Below, in pieces: positions 34,381-43,681 of a stretch of DNA of 64,000 nt; within the stretch, counting starts at the first letter, position 1; each line of letters begins with the position of its first letter. The position numbers were made by a program, and so were the translations under genes. The DNA is from Flavobacteriaceae bacterium (GTDB taxonomy: Bacteria > Bacteroidota > Bacteroidia > Flavobacteriales > Weeksellaceae). The stretch is taken from positions 372,001 through 436,000 of the forward strand of contig JAUNUH010000001.1 in the NCBI GenBank assembly GCA_030538275.1. The letters are read 5' to 3'. The notes under the pieces are model-generated. The model was given only the letters and a program-made list of their open reading frames with translations. It was not told where the DNA came from and did not search any database.

Positions 34381-35721
34381 TTACTTTTTAAGCCAATTAA
34401 ATTCATATTCACAATTTTGAAAATCTTCATGAATTTTCACAAATGTATCGGGAAGATGATTATCAATCCATTTGAAAAGTTTTTCTTGCTGTTTTTGCTG
34501 AATCGCCATATTTTTCAATCGTGTATAATCGGTATCCAATGCAATTTGATGGGCAGGAATTACGGCATCCAATCTTAAAATTTCCAAAGCTTTTTTATTT
34601 TCAAAATCTGTCTCAAAGGGTTCAGAAATTGATTCTGCTTGCAATCCTGCAATGGCATAAACTTGTTTCATAGGTAGTTTACTACGCTCAAATCGGTTTT
34701 CACCGGTTTGCGGATTTGTCAATTTACCTGCATTGTATCGTGTGTATTTATCTACAGAATAGGTGAGGGCGGCCTCCTTGAAGCTGAGTGTTCCATTTTC
34801 TATCTTGGATTTTATAGAATCCATGAGATGTCTTGCTGCGCGCATTTCCTCATCATTTGGTTTGGGAATCATAAGAATATGCCGCACATCAATAGCTTGT
34901 CCCAAACGACGATCGAGTTGAATAAGATGAAAACCGAATTTGGTTTCGATGGGATCAGAAATTTCACCTTCTTCTAGATTGAAGGCTACAGCATCAAACT
35001 CGGGAACAAAAGTACCTCGTCTAATGTTTTGATACAACCCGCCTTTGCTGCTAGAACCTGGATCTTCTGAGAAAAGTATGGCTTTGGTTTCAAAACTGGC
35101 TCCATCTAGAATTTCTTCTTTAATTTTTAATAATTCATTTCGAATTTTTTGTTTATGATCCTCTGTGATTTCGGGATGAATTACAATATGAGACATTTCT
35201 ACCTCTTCGTTGACATTGGGTAATTCATGACGATAGGTATTGAAAAAGTTTTTCACATCTTCTGGAGAGGCATCTGTTCCATCTTCTATCATACTTCTTT
35301 TTCGTTGAACCAACTGATTTTCTCTTACCAAAATTTCGAGTTCATTTTGTAGTTCTGCCATTGTGCGCACACCATATACGGCCAAAATCTCTTCGTCAGA
35401 ACCACGGGTTTTGAAATCTTCTAAAACGCTGCGTGCTCTATCTTTTACCTGTTCATTTGAAACACGCACCAATGTATCTGATTTGGCATGAGTTAACACC
35501 ATTTTTTGAACCAGAATATTGCTCACAAATGCACATTTATCATCGACTTGCATCCCTTGTTGTTTGGCCAAAATATAGTCACGCTGAATGTCAGAATCCA
35601 AAATCACTTCATCTCCAATTACTGCGGCTACGCCATCTATCTTTTGTTCTTGAGAAATTCCCAGTACTGGAAATAGCAAAACAAGACCAAAGAATAATTT
35701 ATTTACGTTTAATTTCATCAT
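34381..35721 (-). CDS. SurA-type periplasmic peptidyl-prolyl isomerase with two parvulin domains
   Basis: A 446-aa exported chaperone for outer-membrane proteins. After a signal peptide (to GISQ), a SurA N-domain (VAAVIGDEVILDSDI, about 30-160) is followed by two parvulin PPIase domains. The first (about 175-275) has MSHIVIHPE, GSSSKGGLY and KFGFHLIQL; the second (about 280-385) has VRHILMIP and SVDKYTRYNAG. This matches the SurA order. It is the last of three overlapping foldase genes; its start overlaps the preceding gene by 23 nt. Confidence 0.93.
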   Translation of the reverse strand: MMKLNVNKLFFGLVLLFPVLGISQEQKIDGVAAVIGDEVILDSDIQRDYILAKQQGMQVDDKCAFVSNILVQKMVLTHAKSDTLVRVSNEQVKDRARSVLEDFKTRGSDEEILAVYGVRTMAELQNELEILVRENQLVQRKRSMIEDGTDASPEDVKNFFNTYRHELPNVNEEVEMSHIVIHPEITEDHKQKIRNELLKIKEEILDGASFETKAILFSEDPGSSSKGGLYQNIRRGTFVPEFDAVAFNLEEGEISDPIETKFGFHLIQLDRRLGQAIDVRHILMIPKPNDEEMRAARHLMDSIKSKIENGTLSFKEAALTYSVDKYTRYNAGKLTNPQTGENRFERSKLPMKQVYAIAGLQAESISEPFETDFENKKALEILRLDAVIPAHQIALDTDYTRLKNMAIQQKQQEKLFKWIDNHLPDTFVKIHEDFQNCEYEFNWLKK

Positions 35722-36523
35722 TTTCTAAAGCTTTATCGTACAGTTCATTTTTCTTTTGCGACAGCAAATTTAACTTTCTTTTATTTAGTAAAACGCTTTT
35801 TATAGTAGGTTTTATATAGGAATAGGGTGCAGGAGAACCTGATTTGCCAAATTCTAGCGTTTGAAACACAATCGTATTATCATTTTTGGCGTCTGTAATA
35901 ATTTGATTTTCAATCATTAAATTATGTTTTTTGATTTTTTCTGGCAAAATATCCGTTGACAGTAATTTTTCCTTTTCAATCCAATTATTCAATTTAAAAT
36001 CGTAAAAAGAACCTAATTCTTTCAATTTTTTTTCTAATTTTTCCATTTCATTATTGCGTAAAAGTTCCCTGAACTTCTTCAATGAATCTGTAGGAATCTC
36101 CATGATTCTATAAGATAGTACATCATTTTTCAAAATGAAAGTATCTGGTACATCTTTATAATATTGCATCATTTCATCCTCTCTGATGGAATCATTAAAA
36201 GTCAAAACCCATTTATCTTCAATCATGTTTGCGGTAAGATCTTCACGATATTTTTCAATTTTCCTTTCGAGTATGAGCAGCTCTTCATCTGAAAGTAAAT
36301 TTTCTTTTTCTGAAATTAAAACTTTGGTTTTTACCCATTTTTTAATATATAGATTTACGAAGTTGATACTGTCTTCGGCCGACAATCCTTGTGGCAAAAT
36401 TTCATTTAATTCACTTTTTGCAAGTGTGAAATCCTTGTATTTTACTACCCAAGCATCATTGGATTCTCTTTTACAGGATATCAAACACATCAAACAAATA
36501 CCAATTTTGAAACAATATTTCAT
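35699..36523 (-). CDS. SurA-like foldase lipoprotein without a clear parvulin domain
   Basis: 274 aa with lipobox LISC (Cys17) and a SurA-type N-terminal fold (VVKYKDFTLAKSEL, then a long helix pair). The C-terminal half keeps a vestigial parvulin-like layout but lacks the characteristic H-x-L/I and GG-x-L-G motifs, so isomerase activity is doubtful. It lies between two fuller paralogues with a 4-nt overlap upstream and 23-nt downstream, indicating coupled translation. A holdase or assembly partner role is inferred from context. Confidence 0.8.
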   Translation of the reverse strand: MKYCFKIGICLMCLISCKRESNDAWVVKYKDFTLAKSELNEILPQGLSAEDSINFVNLYIKKWVKTKVLISEKENLLSDEELLILERKIEKYREDLTANMIEDKWVLTFNDSIREDEMMQYYKDVPDTFILKNDVLSYRIMEIPTDSLKKFRELLRNNEMEKLEKKLKELGSFYDFKLNNWIEKEKLLSTDILPEKIKKHNLMIENQIITDAKNDNTIVFQTLEFGKSGSPAPYSYIKPTIKSVLLNKRKLNLLSQKKNELYDKALENDEIKRK

Positions 36524-38367
36524 GGAGAAAACGTATCTGGAAGGCTAATGGTTGCGTTGTTTTTGAGAGATTTTAATTTTTGATCATAATAATAGGAGCG
36601 GTATTCTTGCTGAAAAGCAGTTCCCGCTTCTGAAATGGTTTTTAAAGATGGTTGTAATTTGGATATTTTTCTTACGATTACATGTTGGTTGAACATAGGG
36701 ATTTCCTGTATTTTTTTTGCCGGATTGAATTCTTTGGGTAAATAACCATCATCGTAATAGAATTTATCTTTGATCAAATTTACCGCAATTCCGCCTTTTT
36801 CATTGAGTTCACCTTCAAATTGTTTCATAATTTCCGATGCTTTTTTCCCTTTTTTCATCATTTTTAGAATTTTTTTTCTTTGCTCATCTGTACTATATCG
36901 AATCACTTCTAGCTCATATCGTACAGGCCAAGAAAATCGGTCACGATTCGTTTTTAAGAAATTATTTTTGCCCAAAGAATCCATATCGGCTTCGTAATAG
37001 ATATAATTATCCAAATAATGATTTACAAGAATGGCTCTATGCATCAAGAGGGCTTCTTGTTCCAAGCTTGGCTCATATTTTACCAGATTTTCTATATAAG
37101 AATTCAGAATAAATTGTTTTTTGAAACGAGGAATTACATCTTTTATAAATAATTCAAAATCAGTTCCTTTACCCAAATACATTTTAGAAAGATTCAATTC
37201 TTTTACCAAATCAGACTGATGATAATTATTAAAATCAGCCTTCCAAATGAGCTTATTTTCAGCAAAAATTAATGATTCTTCATGATCAAAATAATTTTTA
37301 CCAGCAGCAGAGAGAACAGCGTTCAAGGCAGTTTCATTTTCAGAAACTTCAACTTTTTTCAAAGCAATTTGCTCATTATTTTTTACGTATTCCAAGGCAT
37401 AATCACTTTGTTTTAATTTTTCTGTAATCCAATCCTTCCATTCTGCCAGATTTTCGGGTTTTTGTTGATTTTGTACCTGAATCAAATACCAACCATTATT
37501 ATCAGCAAAAATTTCTGTTAATTCATTTGAATCCAAATGCTTTATGGCCTTATAAAAAGAATCGGGTAAATCTGCTCCAAATCTGGGTTTTTCTGAATAT
37601 GAATTTTTCGGCTCTCGAATTCCGTATTTCTGCTTTATTTTAGAAAAGTTTTTACCCGCTTTCAAAGAATCTAGAGCGGTTTCTAACTTGGATTTATCTG
37701 TATTATACATATATTCCAAGAAAACAACTCCTGCAGAGGCTCGCTCATCCACAACTTTTACAAAGAATTTTCCATTTTCTGAATCCTGCATTTGAGAACA
37801 AGATCCAAGCTTGGTATCAAAAACTACTTTTTCGATTTCTGCAGAAATAACAAATGGCCTCAACCATAGATTTTTGGTCGGGAAATCTTGTAAAAATTGA
37901 GCAGCTTGTGGTGTTTTTGTCTTGTTCTTGCAAACATGTGCATAAATATCATGGGCAATTTTTTCCCGTTCTTGAACAAGTTTAGGATTATAGGGATTTG
38001 AAATTCCTACCGTATAAATTTCGGCTTTTTTATCAAATTGTAATTTGGGCCAAATTTCCTCAACCAATCGATCTGTAACCTCTGAAGAATAAAGATATTT
38101 ATCATAAAAAATCTGCATATTTTGTTGATAAACATTTTTAAAAACTTGTGAAGTATCAATTTTTGTTTTTTCGGCTTCTTGTTTGAGTAAAGTAAATTCT
38201 ATATAGGTATTCAGTGCTTCATCAAAACCTTCATTTTGGATATTCAACGCATAAGAATTTTCAAAATCTTTACGAGATATACTATCATGATTTACAACTA
38301 AATATGGACTTTGACCTAAACCAAAACCTCCAATAAGAAGTGCGCTAATAATCAATAAATTTTTCAT
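36520..38367 (-). CDS. Large SurA/PpiD-like periplasmic peptidyl-prolyl isomerase
   Basis: A 615-aa exported protein with a signal peptide (to GLGQ), a SurA N-like start (LVVNHDSISRKDFENSY) and two parvulin-like segments (about 110-210 and 215-320, the latter with GADLPDSFYKA and NNGWYLIQV). The C-terminal region is helical. Parvulin motifs are weak, so it may act mainly as a chaperone. It is the first gene of the three-gene foldase operon. A near-consensus TATCTTCG box lies upstream at 38383-38390. Confidence 0.85.
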   Translation of the reverse strand: MKNLLIISALLIGGFGLGQSPYLVVNHDSISRKDFENSYALNIQNEGFDEALNTYIEFTLLKQEAEKTKIDTSQVFKNVYQQNMQIFYDKYLYSSEVTDRLVEEIWPKLQFDKKAEIYTVGISNPYNPKLVQEREKIAHDIYAHVCKNKTKTPQAAQFLQDFPTKNLWLRPFVISAEIEKVVFDTKLGSCSQMQDSENGKFFVKVVDERASAGVVFLEYMYNTDKSKLETALDSLKAGKNFSKIKQKYGIREPKNSYSEKPRFGADLPDSFYKAIKHLDSNELTEIFADNNGWYLIQVQNQQKPENLAEWKDWITEKLKQSDYALEYVKNNEQIALKKVEVSENETALNAVLSAAGKNYFDHEESLIFAENKLIWKADFNNYHQSDLVKELNLSKMYLGKGTDFELFIKDVIPRFKKQFILNSYIENLVKYEPSLEQEALLMHRAILVNHYLDNYIYYEADMDSLGKNNFLKTNRDRFSWPVRYELEVIRYSTDEQRKKILKMMKKGKKASEIMKQFEGELNEKGGIAVNLIKDKFYYDDGYLPKEFNPAKKIQEIPMFNQHVIVRKISKLQPSLKTISEAGTAFQQEYRSYYYDQKLKSLKNNATISLPDTFSP

Positions 38368-38417
38368 GGATAAAAATTCCTGCGAAGATAAAATTTATAG
38401 CTTTCCTACACAATTTA

Positions 38418-39269
38418 TCAACCTGCAAACAATGTTAAAGCCTTATTAAAAGCCAATTGAAAAGCCGACATATTGATTTGTGATTCCAAATTATTTTGAT
38501 GAATAAAAGTGATTAATTTTTCGGTAGGCATATTTCCCACCATATCACTTTGCGACATAGGGCAGCCGCCATATCCCTGTATAGCACCATCAAAATTTCT
38601 GCAACCATTCTCAAAAGCCGTGTTAATTTTGGAAAACCAATCCGAATATACGGTATGAAAATGTGCACCAAAGATTATTTCGGAATATTTTGGAATTAAA
38701 TGACTGAAGAGCGCAGCAATATCATTATCCTTGGCTGCGCCAATTGTATCTGAAAGTTTAATTTGTGTAATGCCCATTTTGGCAAATTCAGCTACGTATT
38801 CCTCTACCATTTGCGTGGACCAATCTTCACCATAGGGATTCCCAAATCCCATCGAAATATAGATTAAAAGTTCTTTTCCAGATTTTTGAACTATTTCTTG
38901 AATTTTATTAATTCTTTCCAGCCCTTCCTGCCTCGTTGCATTGGTATTATAATGCTGAAATTTCTCTGAAACAGAAAAAGGAAATCCCAAAATATCCACT
39001 TTTTCTTCTGCACATGCCTGTTCTGCACCTTGCTCATTGGCTACTATTACAGATAATTTTGTATGCGAATCCGTGAGATCAAGCTCAGACAAAACTTCGT
39101 GCGTATCTGCCATTTGTGGAATAGCACGAGGTGAAACGAAACTACCACAATCAAGTACATCAAAATTGACGTCGATCAAGGATTGAATATATTGAACTTT
39201 ATCTGCTGTTTTTATTAAATTTTTGATGCCTTGCATGGCATCTCTAGGACATTCGGTTATTGAAATCAT
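38418..39269 (-). CDS. Hydroxymethylglutaryl-CoA lyase
   Basis: Cleaves HMG-CoA to acetoacetate and acetyl-CoA, the final step of leucine breakdown. The 283-aa TIM barrel belongs to the HMGL-like family: ITECPRDAMQG at the start (catalytic-Arg motif), KLSDTIGAA, HFHTVYSDW (metal His pair) and the glycine-rich loop YGGCPMSQ with the reactive Cys. Together with the branched-chain-type E1 at 564 it supports leucine degradation. Divergent from pepT. Confidence 0.9.
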   Translation of the reverse strand: MISITECPRDAMQGIKNLIKTADKVQYIQSLIDVNFDVLDCGSFVSPRAIPQMADTHEVLSELDLTDSHTKLSVIVANEQGAEQACAEEKVDILGFPFSVSEKFQHYNTNATRQEGLERINKIQEIVQKSGKELLIYISMGFGNPYGEDWSTQMVEEYVAEFAKMGITQIKLSDTIGAAKDNDIAALFSHLIPKYSEIIFGAHFHTVYSDWFSKINTAFENGCRNFDGAIQGYGGCPMSQSDMVGNMPTEKLITFIHQNNLESQINMSAFQLAFNKALTLFAG

Positions 39270-39311
39270 GATTTTTATTCGTTTGACTAAGGTAATAAAA
39301 ATTTATATTAT

Positions 39312-39319
39312 TAATTTTG
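39312..39319 (+). promoter_or_regulatory. Bacteroidota -7 box (TAATTTTG) for pepT
   Basis: A perfect TAnnTTTG match ends 15 nt before the pepT ATG, within the 65-nt divergent gap to HMG-CoA lyase. Confidence 0.55.
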
Positions 39320-39334
39320 GAAAAATATTGATTT

Positions 39335-40585
39335 ATGAACGAACAATGGAGTGAAAAACTTCTTACAAGATTTTTACATTATGTTAAAACATATACTGAA
39401 AGTAAACCAGGTGTTGAGCAAATTCCCAGTACTCCGCAACAATGGGATTTGGCCAATTATCTCAAGGATGAACTCGAAAGAATAGGTCTAGAAGATGTAT
39501 CGATTGATGAGCATGCCTATGTGATGGGATATTTGCCTTCGAATGTGTCTGAACACCTGCCAACTATAGGTTTTATTGCTCATTTTGATACATCTCCAGA
39601 TTTTTCTGGAAAGGATGTAAATCCCCAAATTCATCACAATTATCATGGTGGAAACATCATGTTGAATAAAGAGCAAAATATTGAAATGCTTGTCAGCGAA
39701 TTCCCTGAATTACGAGATTTTGCCGGCCAAACTCTGATTACAACCGATGGAACTACGCTGCTAGGAGCAGATGATAAAGCTGGCTTGGCCGAAATCGTAA
39801 CCGCTGTAGAGTATTTAATTCAACATCCAGAAATTCCACGTCCACGAATCGCTGTAGGATTTACTCCAGATGAAGAAGTAGGTAAAGGAGCCCATTTATT
39901 TGATGTAGAAAAATTTGGTGCAGACTGGGCTTATACCATGGATGGCAGTTCGGTAGGCGAATTGGAATATGAAAATTTTAATGCAGCTTCTGCAAAAATT
40001 ACCTTCAAAGGAAAAGTGGTACATCCTGGTTATGCCAAGAATAAAATGGTGAACGCTATTCATATTGCCAGAGATTTTTCTGCAGCTTTACCCGCCGATG
40101 AAGTTCCGGAACTCACAGACAATCGACAAGGATTCTATCACCAGCATACCATTTCTGGAGATGTGGATGAAGTGGTTTTAGATTTGATAATTAGAGATCA
40201 CGACGAAGAACTTTTTCAAAGAAGAAAGGACTTTGTATTGAAAATTGCCCAATCCATGAACAAAAATTTTGGTCAAGAAAGGGTAGTGGTAGAGCTCAAC
40301 GACCAGTATTTCAATATGTTTAAACAAATTAAAGATAAAATGCATATTGTTGACCTGGCGCGAGAAGCGATGGAAAACATTGGCATAACTCCAGATATCA
40401 AGGCTATTCGTGGAGGTACAGATGGTGCACAGCTATCTTACAAAGGATTGCCATGTCCCAACATTTTTGCAGGTGGACAAAATTTTCATAGCCGCTATGA
40501 ATATGTAACTTTAGAATCTATGGCCAGAGCCACAGAGGTTATAATAGAAATTGCTAAACTAGCCACGCAAAAGTTTGCAAGATAA
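39335..40585 (+). CDS. pepT: Peptidase T (tripeptide aminopeptidase)
   Basis: A cytosolic M20-family dizinc aminopeptidase that removes the N-terminal residue of tripeptides. The 416-aa sequence shows IAHFDTSPDF (metal-binding His83, Asp85), GADDKAGLAEI with the bridging Asp, FTPDEEVGKGA with the catalytic Glu pair, and a distal metal-binding His in GGQNFHSRYEY. Full length. The stop codon abuts the ATG of the M15 peptidase (TAAATG), so the two are cotranscribed. Confidence 0.96.
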   Translation: MNEQWSEKLLTRFLHYVKTYTESKPGVEQIPSTPQQWDLANYLKDELERIGLEDVSIDEHAYVMGYLPSNVSEHLPTIGFIAHFDTSPDFSGKDVNPQIHHNYHGGNIMLNKEQNIEMLVSEFPELRDFAGQTLITTDGTTLLGADDKAGLAEIVTAVEYLIQHPEIPRPRIAVGFTPDEEVGKGAHLFDVEKFGADWAYTMDGSSVGELEYENFNAASAKITFKGKVVHPGYAKNKMVNAIHIARDFSAALPADEVPELTDNRQGFYHQHTISGDVDEVVLDLIIRDHDEELFQRRKDFVLKIAQSMNKNFGQERVVVELNDQYFNMFKQIKDKMHIVDLAREAMENIGITPDIKAIRGGTDGAQLSYKGLPCPNIFAGGQNFHSRYEYVTLESMARATEVIIEIAKLATQKFAR

Positions 40586-41347
40586 ATGGAGCAGACTAGA
40601 AGAAAATTTGTGAAGAACGGATTGTTGTTTTCTGCAGCAATCGGTTCTTCTTTCATTTTTGCCAATTCCATCAATTATAAGTTGAAATCAGAACAAGAAT
40701 TCAGTGTTGATGAGTTGACAGGAAAAGCATCGCCTTTTTTGATTGGAAATCATTATAAATTAAGAAAAGAAACCTCCGAAGCTTTGGAAACTTTAATAAA
40801 AGATGCCAAAAAAGTAGGTTTCAAGCCACAAGTTTTATCTTCTTATCGGAATTATTCTCATCAAAAAAGAATTTGGGATAATAAATTTGAATCATTTACC
40901 AAGCAAGAAAAATTATCACCACAAAAGGCTATTCAAAAAATCATTGCTTACAGCACAATTCCTGGAACCTCTAGACATCATTGGGGAACCGATTTTGATA
41001 TGGTAGATGCGGCAAAAGGTATTCCTACCAATCCATTGAACGAAAAACATTTCAATCCGGGTGGTATTTATTATGATTTCAAAATTTGGTTGAATGAAAA
41101 TGCAGAGAAATACGGATTTTTTGAAGTTTATACCAATGAAAAAGGTAGAAAAGGCTTCAAATATGAACCATGGCATTTCTCTTATTTGCCTATAGCCTGC
41201 GAAATGATGCGTCAATATATGAACAAAAATCTCATTTTTGAAATTAGAAAGTCTGATATTAAAGGAGCTTCCTACTTAAATGATGAATTTATTTCAAATT
41301 ACTATAAAAATAATTTTTTGGATATTAATCCTGATTTAATTCCATAA
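40586..41347 (+). CDS. M15 D-alanyl-D-alanine carboxypeptidase (VanY-like) with Tat-like leader
   Basis: A zinc peptidase of 253 aa that trims D-Ala from peptidoglycan stems. The VanY-family signature is Ser129-x-His131-xx-Gly-xxx-Asp138 (zinc ligands His131, Asp138), with the C-terminal EPWHFSY supplying the catalytic Glu194 and zinc ligand His197. The N-terminus TRRKFVK followed by a hydrophobic run resembles a twin-arginine signal, implying folded export. It directly follows pepT with no gap and ends at a bidirectional terminator. Confidence 0.9.
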   Translation: MEQTRRKFVKNGLLFSAAIGSSFIFANSINYKLKSEQEFSVDELTGKASPFLIGNHYKLRKETSEALETLIKDAKKVGFKPQVLSSYRNYSHQKRIWDNKFESFTKQEKLSPQKAIQKIIAYSTIPGTSRHHWGTDFDMVDAAKGIPTNPLNEKHFNPGGIYYDFKIWLNENAEKYGFFEVYTNEKGRKGFKYEPWHFSYLPIACEMMRQYMNKNLIFEIRKSDIKGASYLNDEFISNYYKNNFLDINPDLIP

Positions 41348-41378
41348 AAAATGGTCTTCGCAATTGAAGACCATTTAA
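41345..41378. terminator. Bidirectional terminator after the M15 peptidase
   Basis: An 11-bp stem (41348-41358 with 41365-41375) has a 6-nt loop, preceded by an A run and followed by a T-rich stretch. It serves convergent transcripts. Confidence 0.85.
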
Positions 41379-41398
41379 TTTCATTAAAATAAAATAAA

Positions 41399-41812
41399 TT
41401 AAAACTGCTCTAATTCAGCTTGAATTTCTTTATAATAAGCCTCAGCTTTAGCAAAATCAGCGTCTGCTGTAAAGTTTTTCAACGACTCTGCCAAAGAAGT
41501 AATGCTGGCTACAGCTTCATTTAATTCTGATTGATTACCTGCAACTGAAGCAGCTTTTGCTTTTGCAGCTTCATCATGTAATTTGTTTGCCCACTCTTGT
41601 AATTCTGGGTTAGAAATTTGAGGTGCATCTGTGATAGCAGCTTTTGCCGACTCAAATCCTTCATCCAGAATATTAGCAGCATCTTGTCCTGTTTCTACAA
41701 TTACGTTTCCTGCTTCTTGCGCAGTAGTTTCTACTTTTTCAGTAGTTTCTTTTTTACATGAAGTTACAGAAACCATACCTGCAACAACAGCTAATAACAA
41801 TACTTTTTTCAT
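41399..41812 (-). CDS. Small Ala/Glu-rich lipoprotein
   Basis: 137 aa with a lipoprotein signal (lipobox SVTSC, Cys19). The chain is rich in Ala, Glu and Thr and predicted mostly helical (EKVETTAQEAGN, ASITSLAESLKNF), suggesting an amphipathic or coiled helical bundle. No family is recognised. It has its own promoter box at 41848-41855 and is flanked by a terminator, so it is monocistronic. An abundant envelope lipoprotein role is speculation. Confidence 0.72.
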   Translation of the reverse strand: MKKVLLLAVVAGMVSVTSCKKETTEKVETTAQEAGNVIVETGQDAANILDEGFESAKAAITDAPQISNPELQEWANKLHDEAAKAKAASVAGNQSELNEAVASITSLAESLKNFTADADFAKAEAYYKEIQAELEQF

Positions 41813-41847
41813 AATAAATTTATTTTCTAAAATTTTATTTACGGCTA

Positions 41848-41855
41848 CAAAGTTA
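41848..41855 (-). promoter_or_regulatory. Bacteroidota -7 box (TAACTTTG) for the small lipoprotein
   Basis: A perfect minus-strand TAnnTTTG ends 35 nt upstream of the start codon at 41812. Confidence 0.5.
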
Positions 41856-41929
41856 TAATTTTAAAATTAAAAAAATGTTAAAGATTTTTGAATTGTCAAC
41901 AATTCATTAACAGGCCTTTGCTTAAGAGG

Positions 41930-43681
41930 TCATGCAGAGTTTTTGAACTGCGCATGGTACAATTTCGAGTAATAACCATTTTTTTCAAGTAAATCCTGAT
42001 GTTTGCCTTGTTCTACAATTCTGCCTTGATCCATTACCAAAATTTTATCGGCATTTTGAATTGTGGCCAATCTATGAGCAATTATTATAGAAGTACGATT
42101 CATGGTTAATTTTTCTGTTGCATTTTGAATAAGCGTTTCAGAAGCTGAATCAATCGAAGATGTAGCTTCATCCAAAACCAGAATTTCTGGTTTGTACACA
42201 TAGGCCCGCAAAAAAGACAACAATTGCCTTTGTCCTACAGACAGTGTACTGCCACGTTCTGCAACTTTGTAATCAAATCCATTTGGCAAACTTTCTATAA
42301 AATCAAAAATCTCTATTTCGCGTGCAGCGTTCATTACCTCTTCTCTTGAAATTTGGTCATTACTCAAGGTAATATTATTCATAATCGTATCATTGAACAA
42401 GAAAACATCTTGTAAAACCAATGCGATATAACTACGTAAGTGGTTTAATTTCAAATCTCTAATATCAACATTGTCAATTTTGATAGAGCCAGATTTAATG
42501 TCATAAAAACGAGTGAGTAAATTAATAATTGTGGATTTACCAGCTCCGGTTGCGCCTACAATGGCTATTTTTTCACCCGCCCCGGCATAAAACGAAATTC
42601 CCTTTAACACTTCTTCACCTTCCACATATTCAAAGTGAACATTAGAAAACTCAATTTCTCCTTTTATTTTCGGCAATTCTTGGGTTCCATTATCTGGTAG
42701 AAGCTCGTCCAAATCCATCATTTTGAATACTCTTTCCGAACTCACCAATCCTCTTTGTAGATTATTATATCGTTCGGCAATTTGTCGAATCGGACGCACA
42801 AGCATAGGAATAAACATGATAAATGCTATGACTTGTCCTGCAGTAACATCACCAAATTCTGTTGTACTATAACCACCAACAATTATTACCAAACCCAGTG
42901 CGAGCGCAGAAACAACCTCTACGACAGGAAACAATAAAGAAAAATAAAATATAGTGGCCAGATAGGCTTTCTTCAAATTATGATTTATAATTTTGAATTT
43001 TTCGAATTCGGCCTCTTCGCGGTTGAATAGTTGAATGATTTTCATTCCGCTTAATCTTTCTTGAACAAAACTATTGAAAATTGCAGTTTGTGTTCGCTCT
43101 TCGGCGAATGTTCTTTTTATAGATTTCTGAAAAATATTGGTAATAATAATCATTAAAGGTAAAATCACAATCACCACCAAGGCCAGTTTCCAATTGGTTG
43201 CAAACATAGCCACGACGATGAATAGAATTTTCAAAATATCACCCAAAATAACCAAAATTCCATCTGTAAAAACTTGAGAAACTGTTTCAATATCGGATAC
43301 AGAGCGGGTGACAAGTGTTCCGTTTGGAGTTTTGTCAAAGAAACTAAGTTTATAGTTTATAATTTTATCAAATAATTTAACTCTAATTTTCTCAATTACA
43401 GTTTGAGCAATTATATTAGAATAAAGTATAAAAACATATTGTAAAATGATTTCTGCTAAAAGAATTCCGCATAAAATAAGTGAAAGTTGTAAGAGTAATT
43501 CATAATTTTTGGGTTTAATGTATAGATCAATCGCATTCCCTACAAGTATGGGTCTTACAGAAGACAAGACAGCCAAAAGAATGGCTACAGAAGTCACAAG
43601 AATGAACATGGGTCGGTCTTCCATACCGATTTTAATCAGTCTTTTGAATTCAGATAAATTAAACTTTGATTCTTTACTCAT
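41930..43681 (-). CDS. ABC exporter half-transporter (MsbA/LmrA type)
   Basis: A 583-aa fused membrane-ATPase half-transporter that should dimerise. Residues about 25-310 form six membrane helices; the ATPase follows with Walker A GATGAGKST (about 378), Q-loop VLQDVFLF, signature LSVGQRQ, Walker B ILVLDEATSSID and the H-loop in IIIAHRL. The substrate could be lipid A/phospholipid or a drug; sequence does not decide. It overlaps the truA stop by 4 nt, so it is translated from the same message. Confidence 0.93.
   Translation of the reverse strand: MSKESKFNLSEFKRLIKIGMEDRPMFILVTSVAILLAVLSSVRPILVGNAIDLYIKPKNYELLLQLSLILCGILLAEIILQYVFILYSNIIAQTVIEKIRVKLFDKIINYKLSFFDKTPNGTLVTRSVSDIETVSQVFTDGILVILGDILKILFIVVAMFATNWKLALVVIVILPLMIIITNIFQKSIKRTFAEERTQTAIFNSFVQERLSGMKIIQLFNREEAEFEKFKIINHNLKKAYLATIFYFSLLFPVVEVVSALALGLVIIVGGYSTTEFGDVTAGQVIAFIMFIPMLVRPIRQIAERYNNLQRGLVSSERVFKMMDLDELLPDNGTQELPKIKGEIEFSNVHFEYVEGEEVLKGISFYAGAGEKIAIVGATGAGKSTIINLLTRFYDIKSGSIKIDNVDIRDLKLNHLRSYIALVLQDVFLFNDTIMNNITLSNDQISREEVMNAAREIEIFDFIESLPNGFDYKVAERGSTLSVGQRQLLSFLRAYVYKPEILVLDEATSSIDSASETLIQNATEKLTMNRTSIIIAHRLATIQNADKILVMDQGRIVEQGKHQDLLEKNGYYSKLYHAQFKNSA

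Noticed and set aside
35433-35819. Plus-strand open frame opposite the foldase genes
   Set aside because: It lies wholly antisense to two well supported genes and its translation has no recognisable domain or signal.
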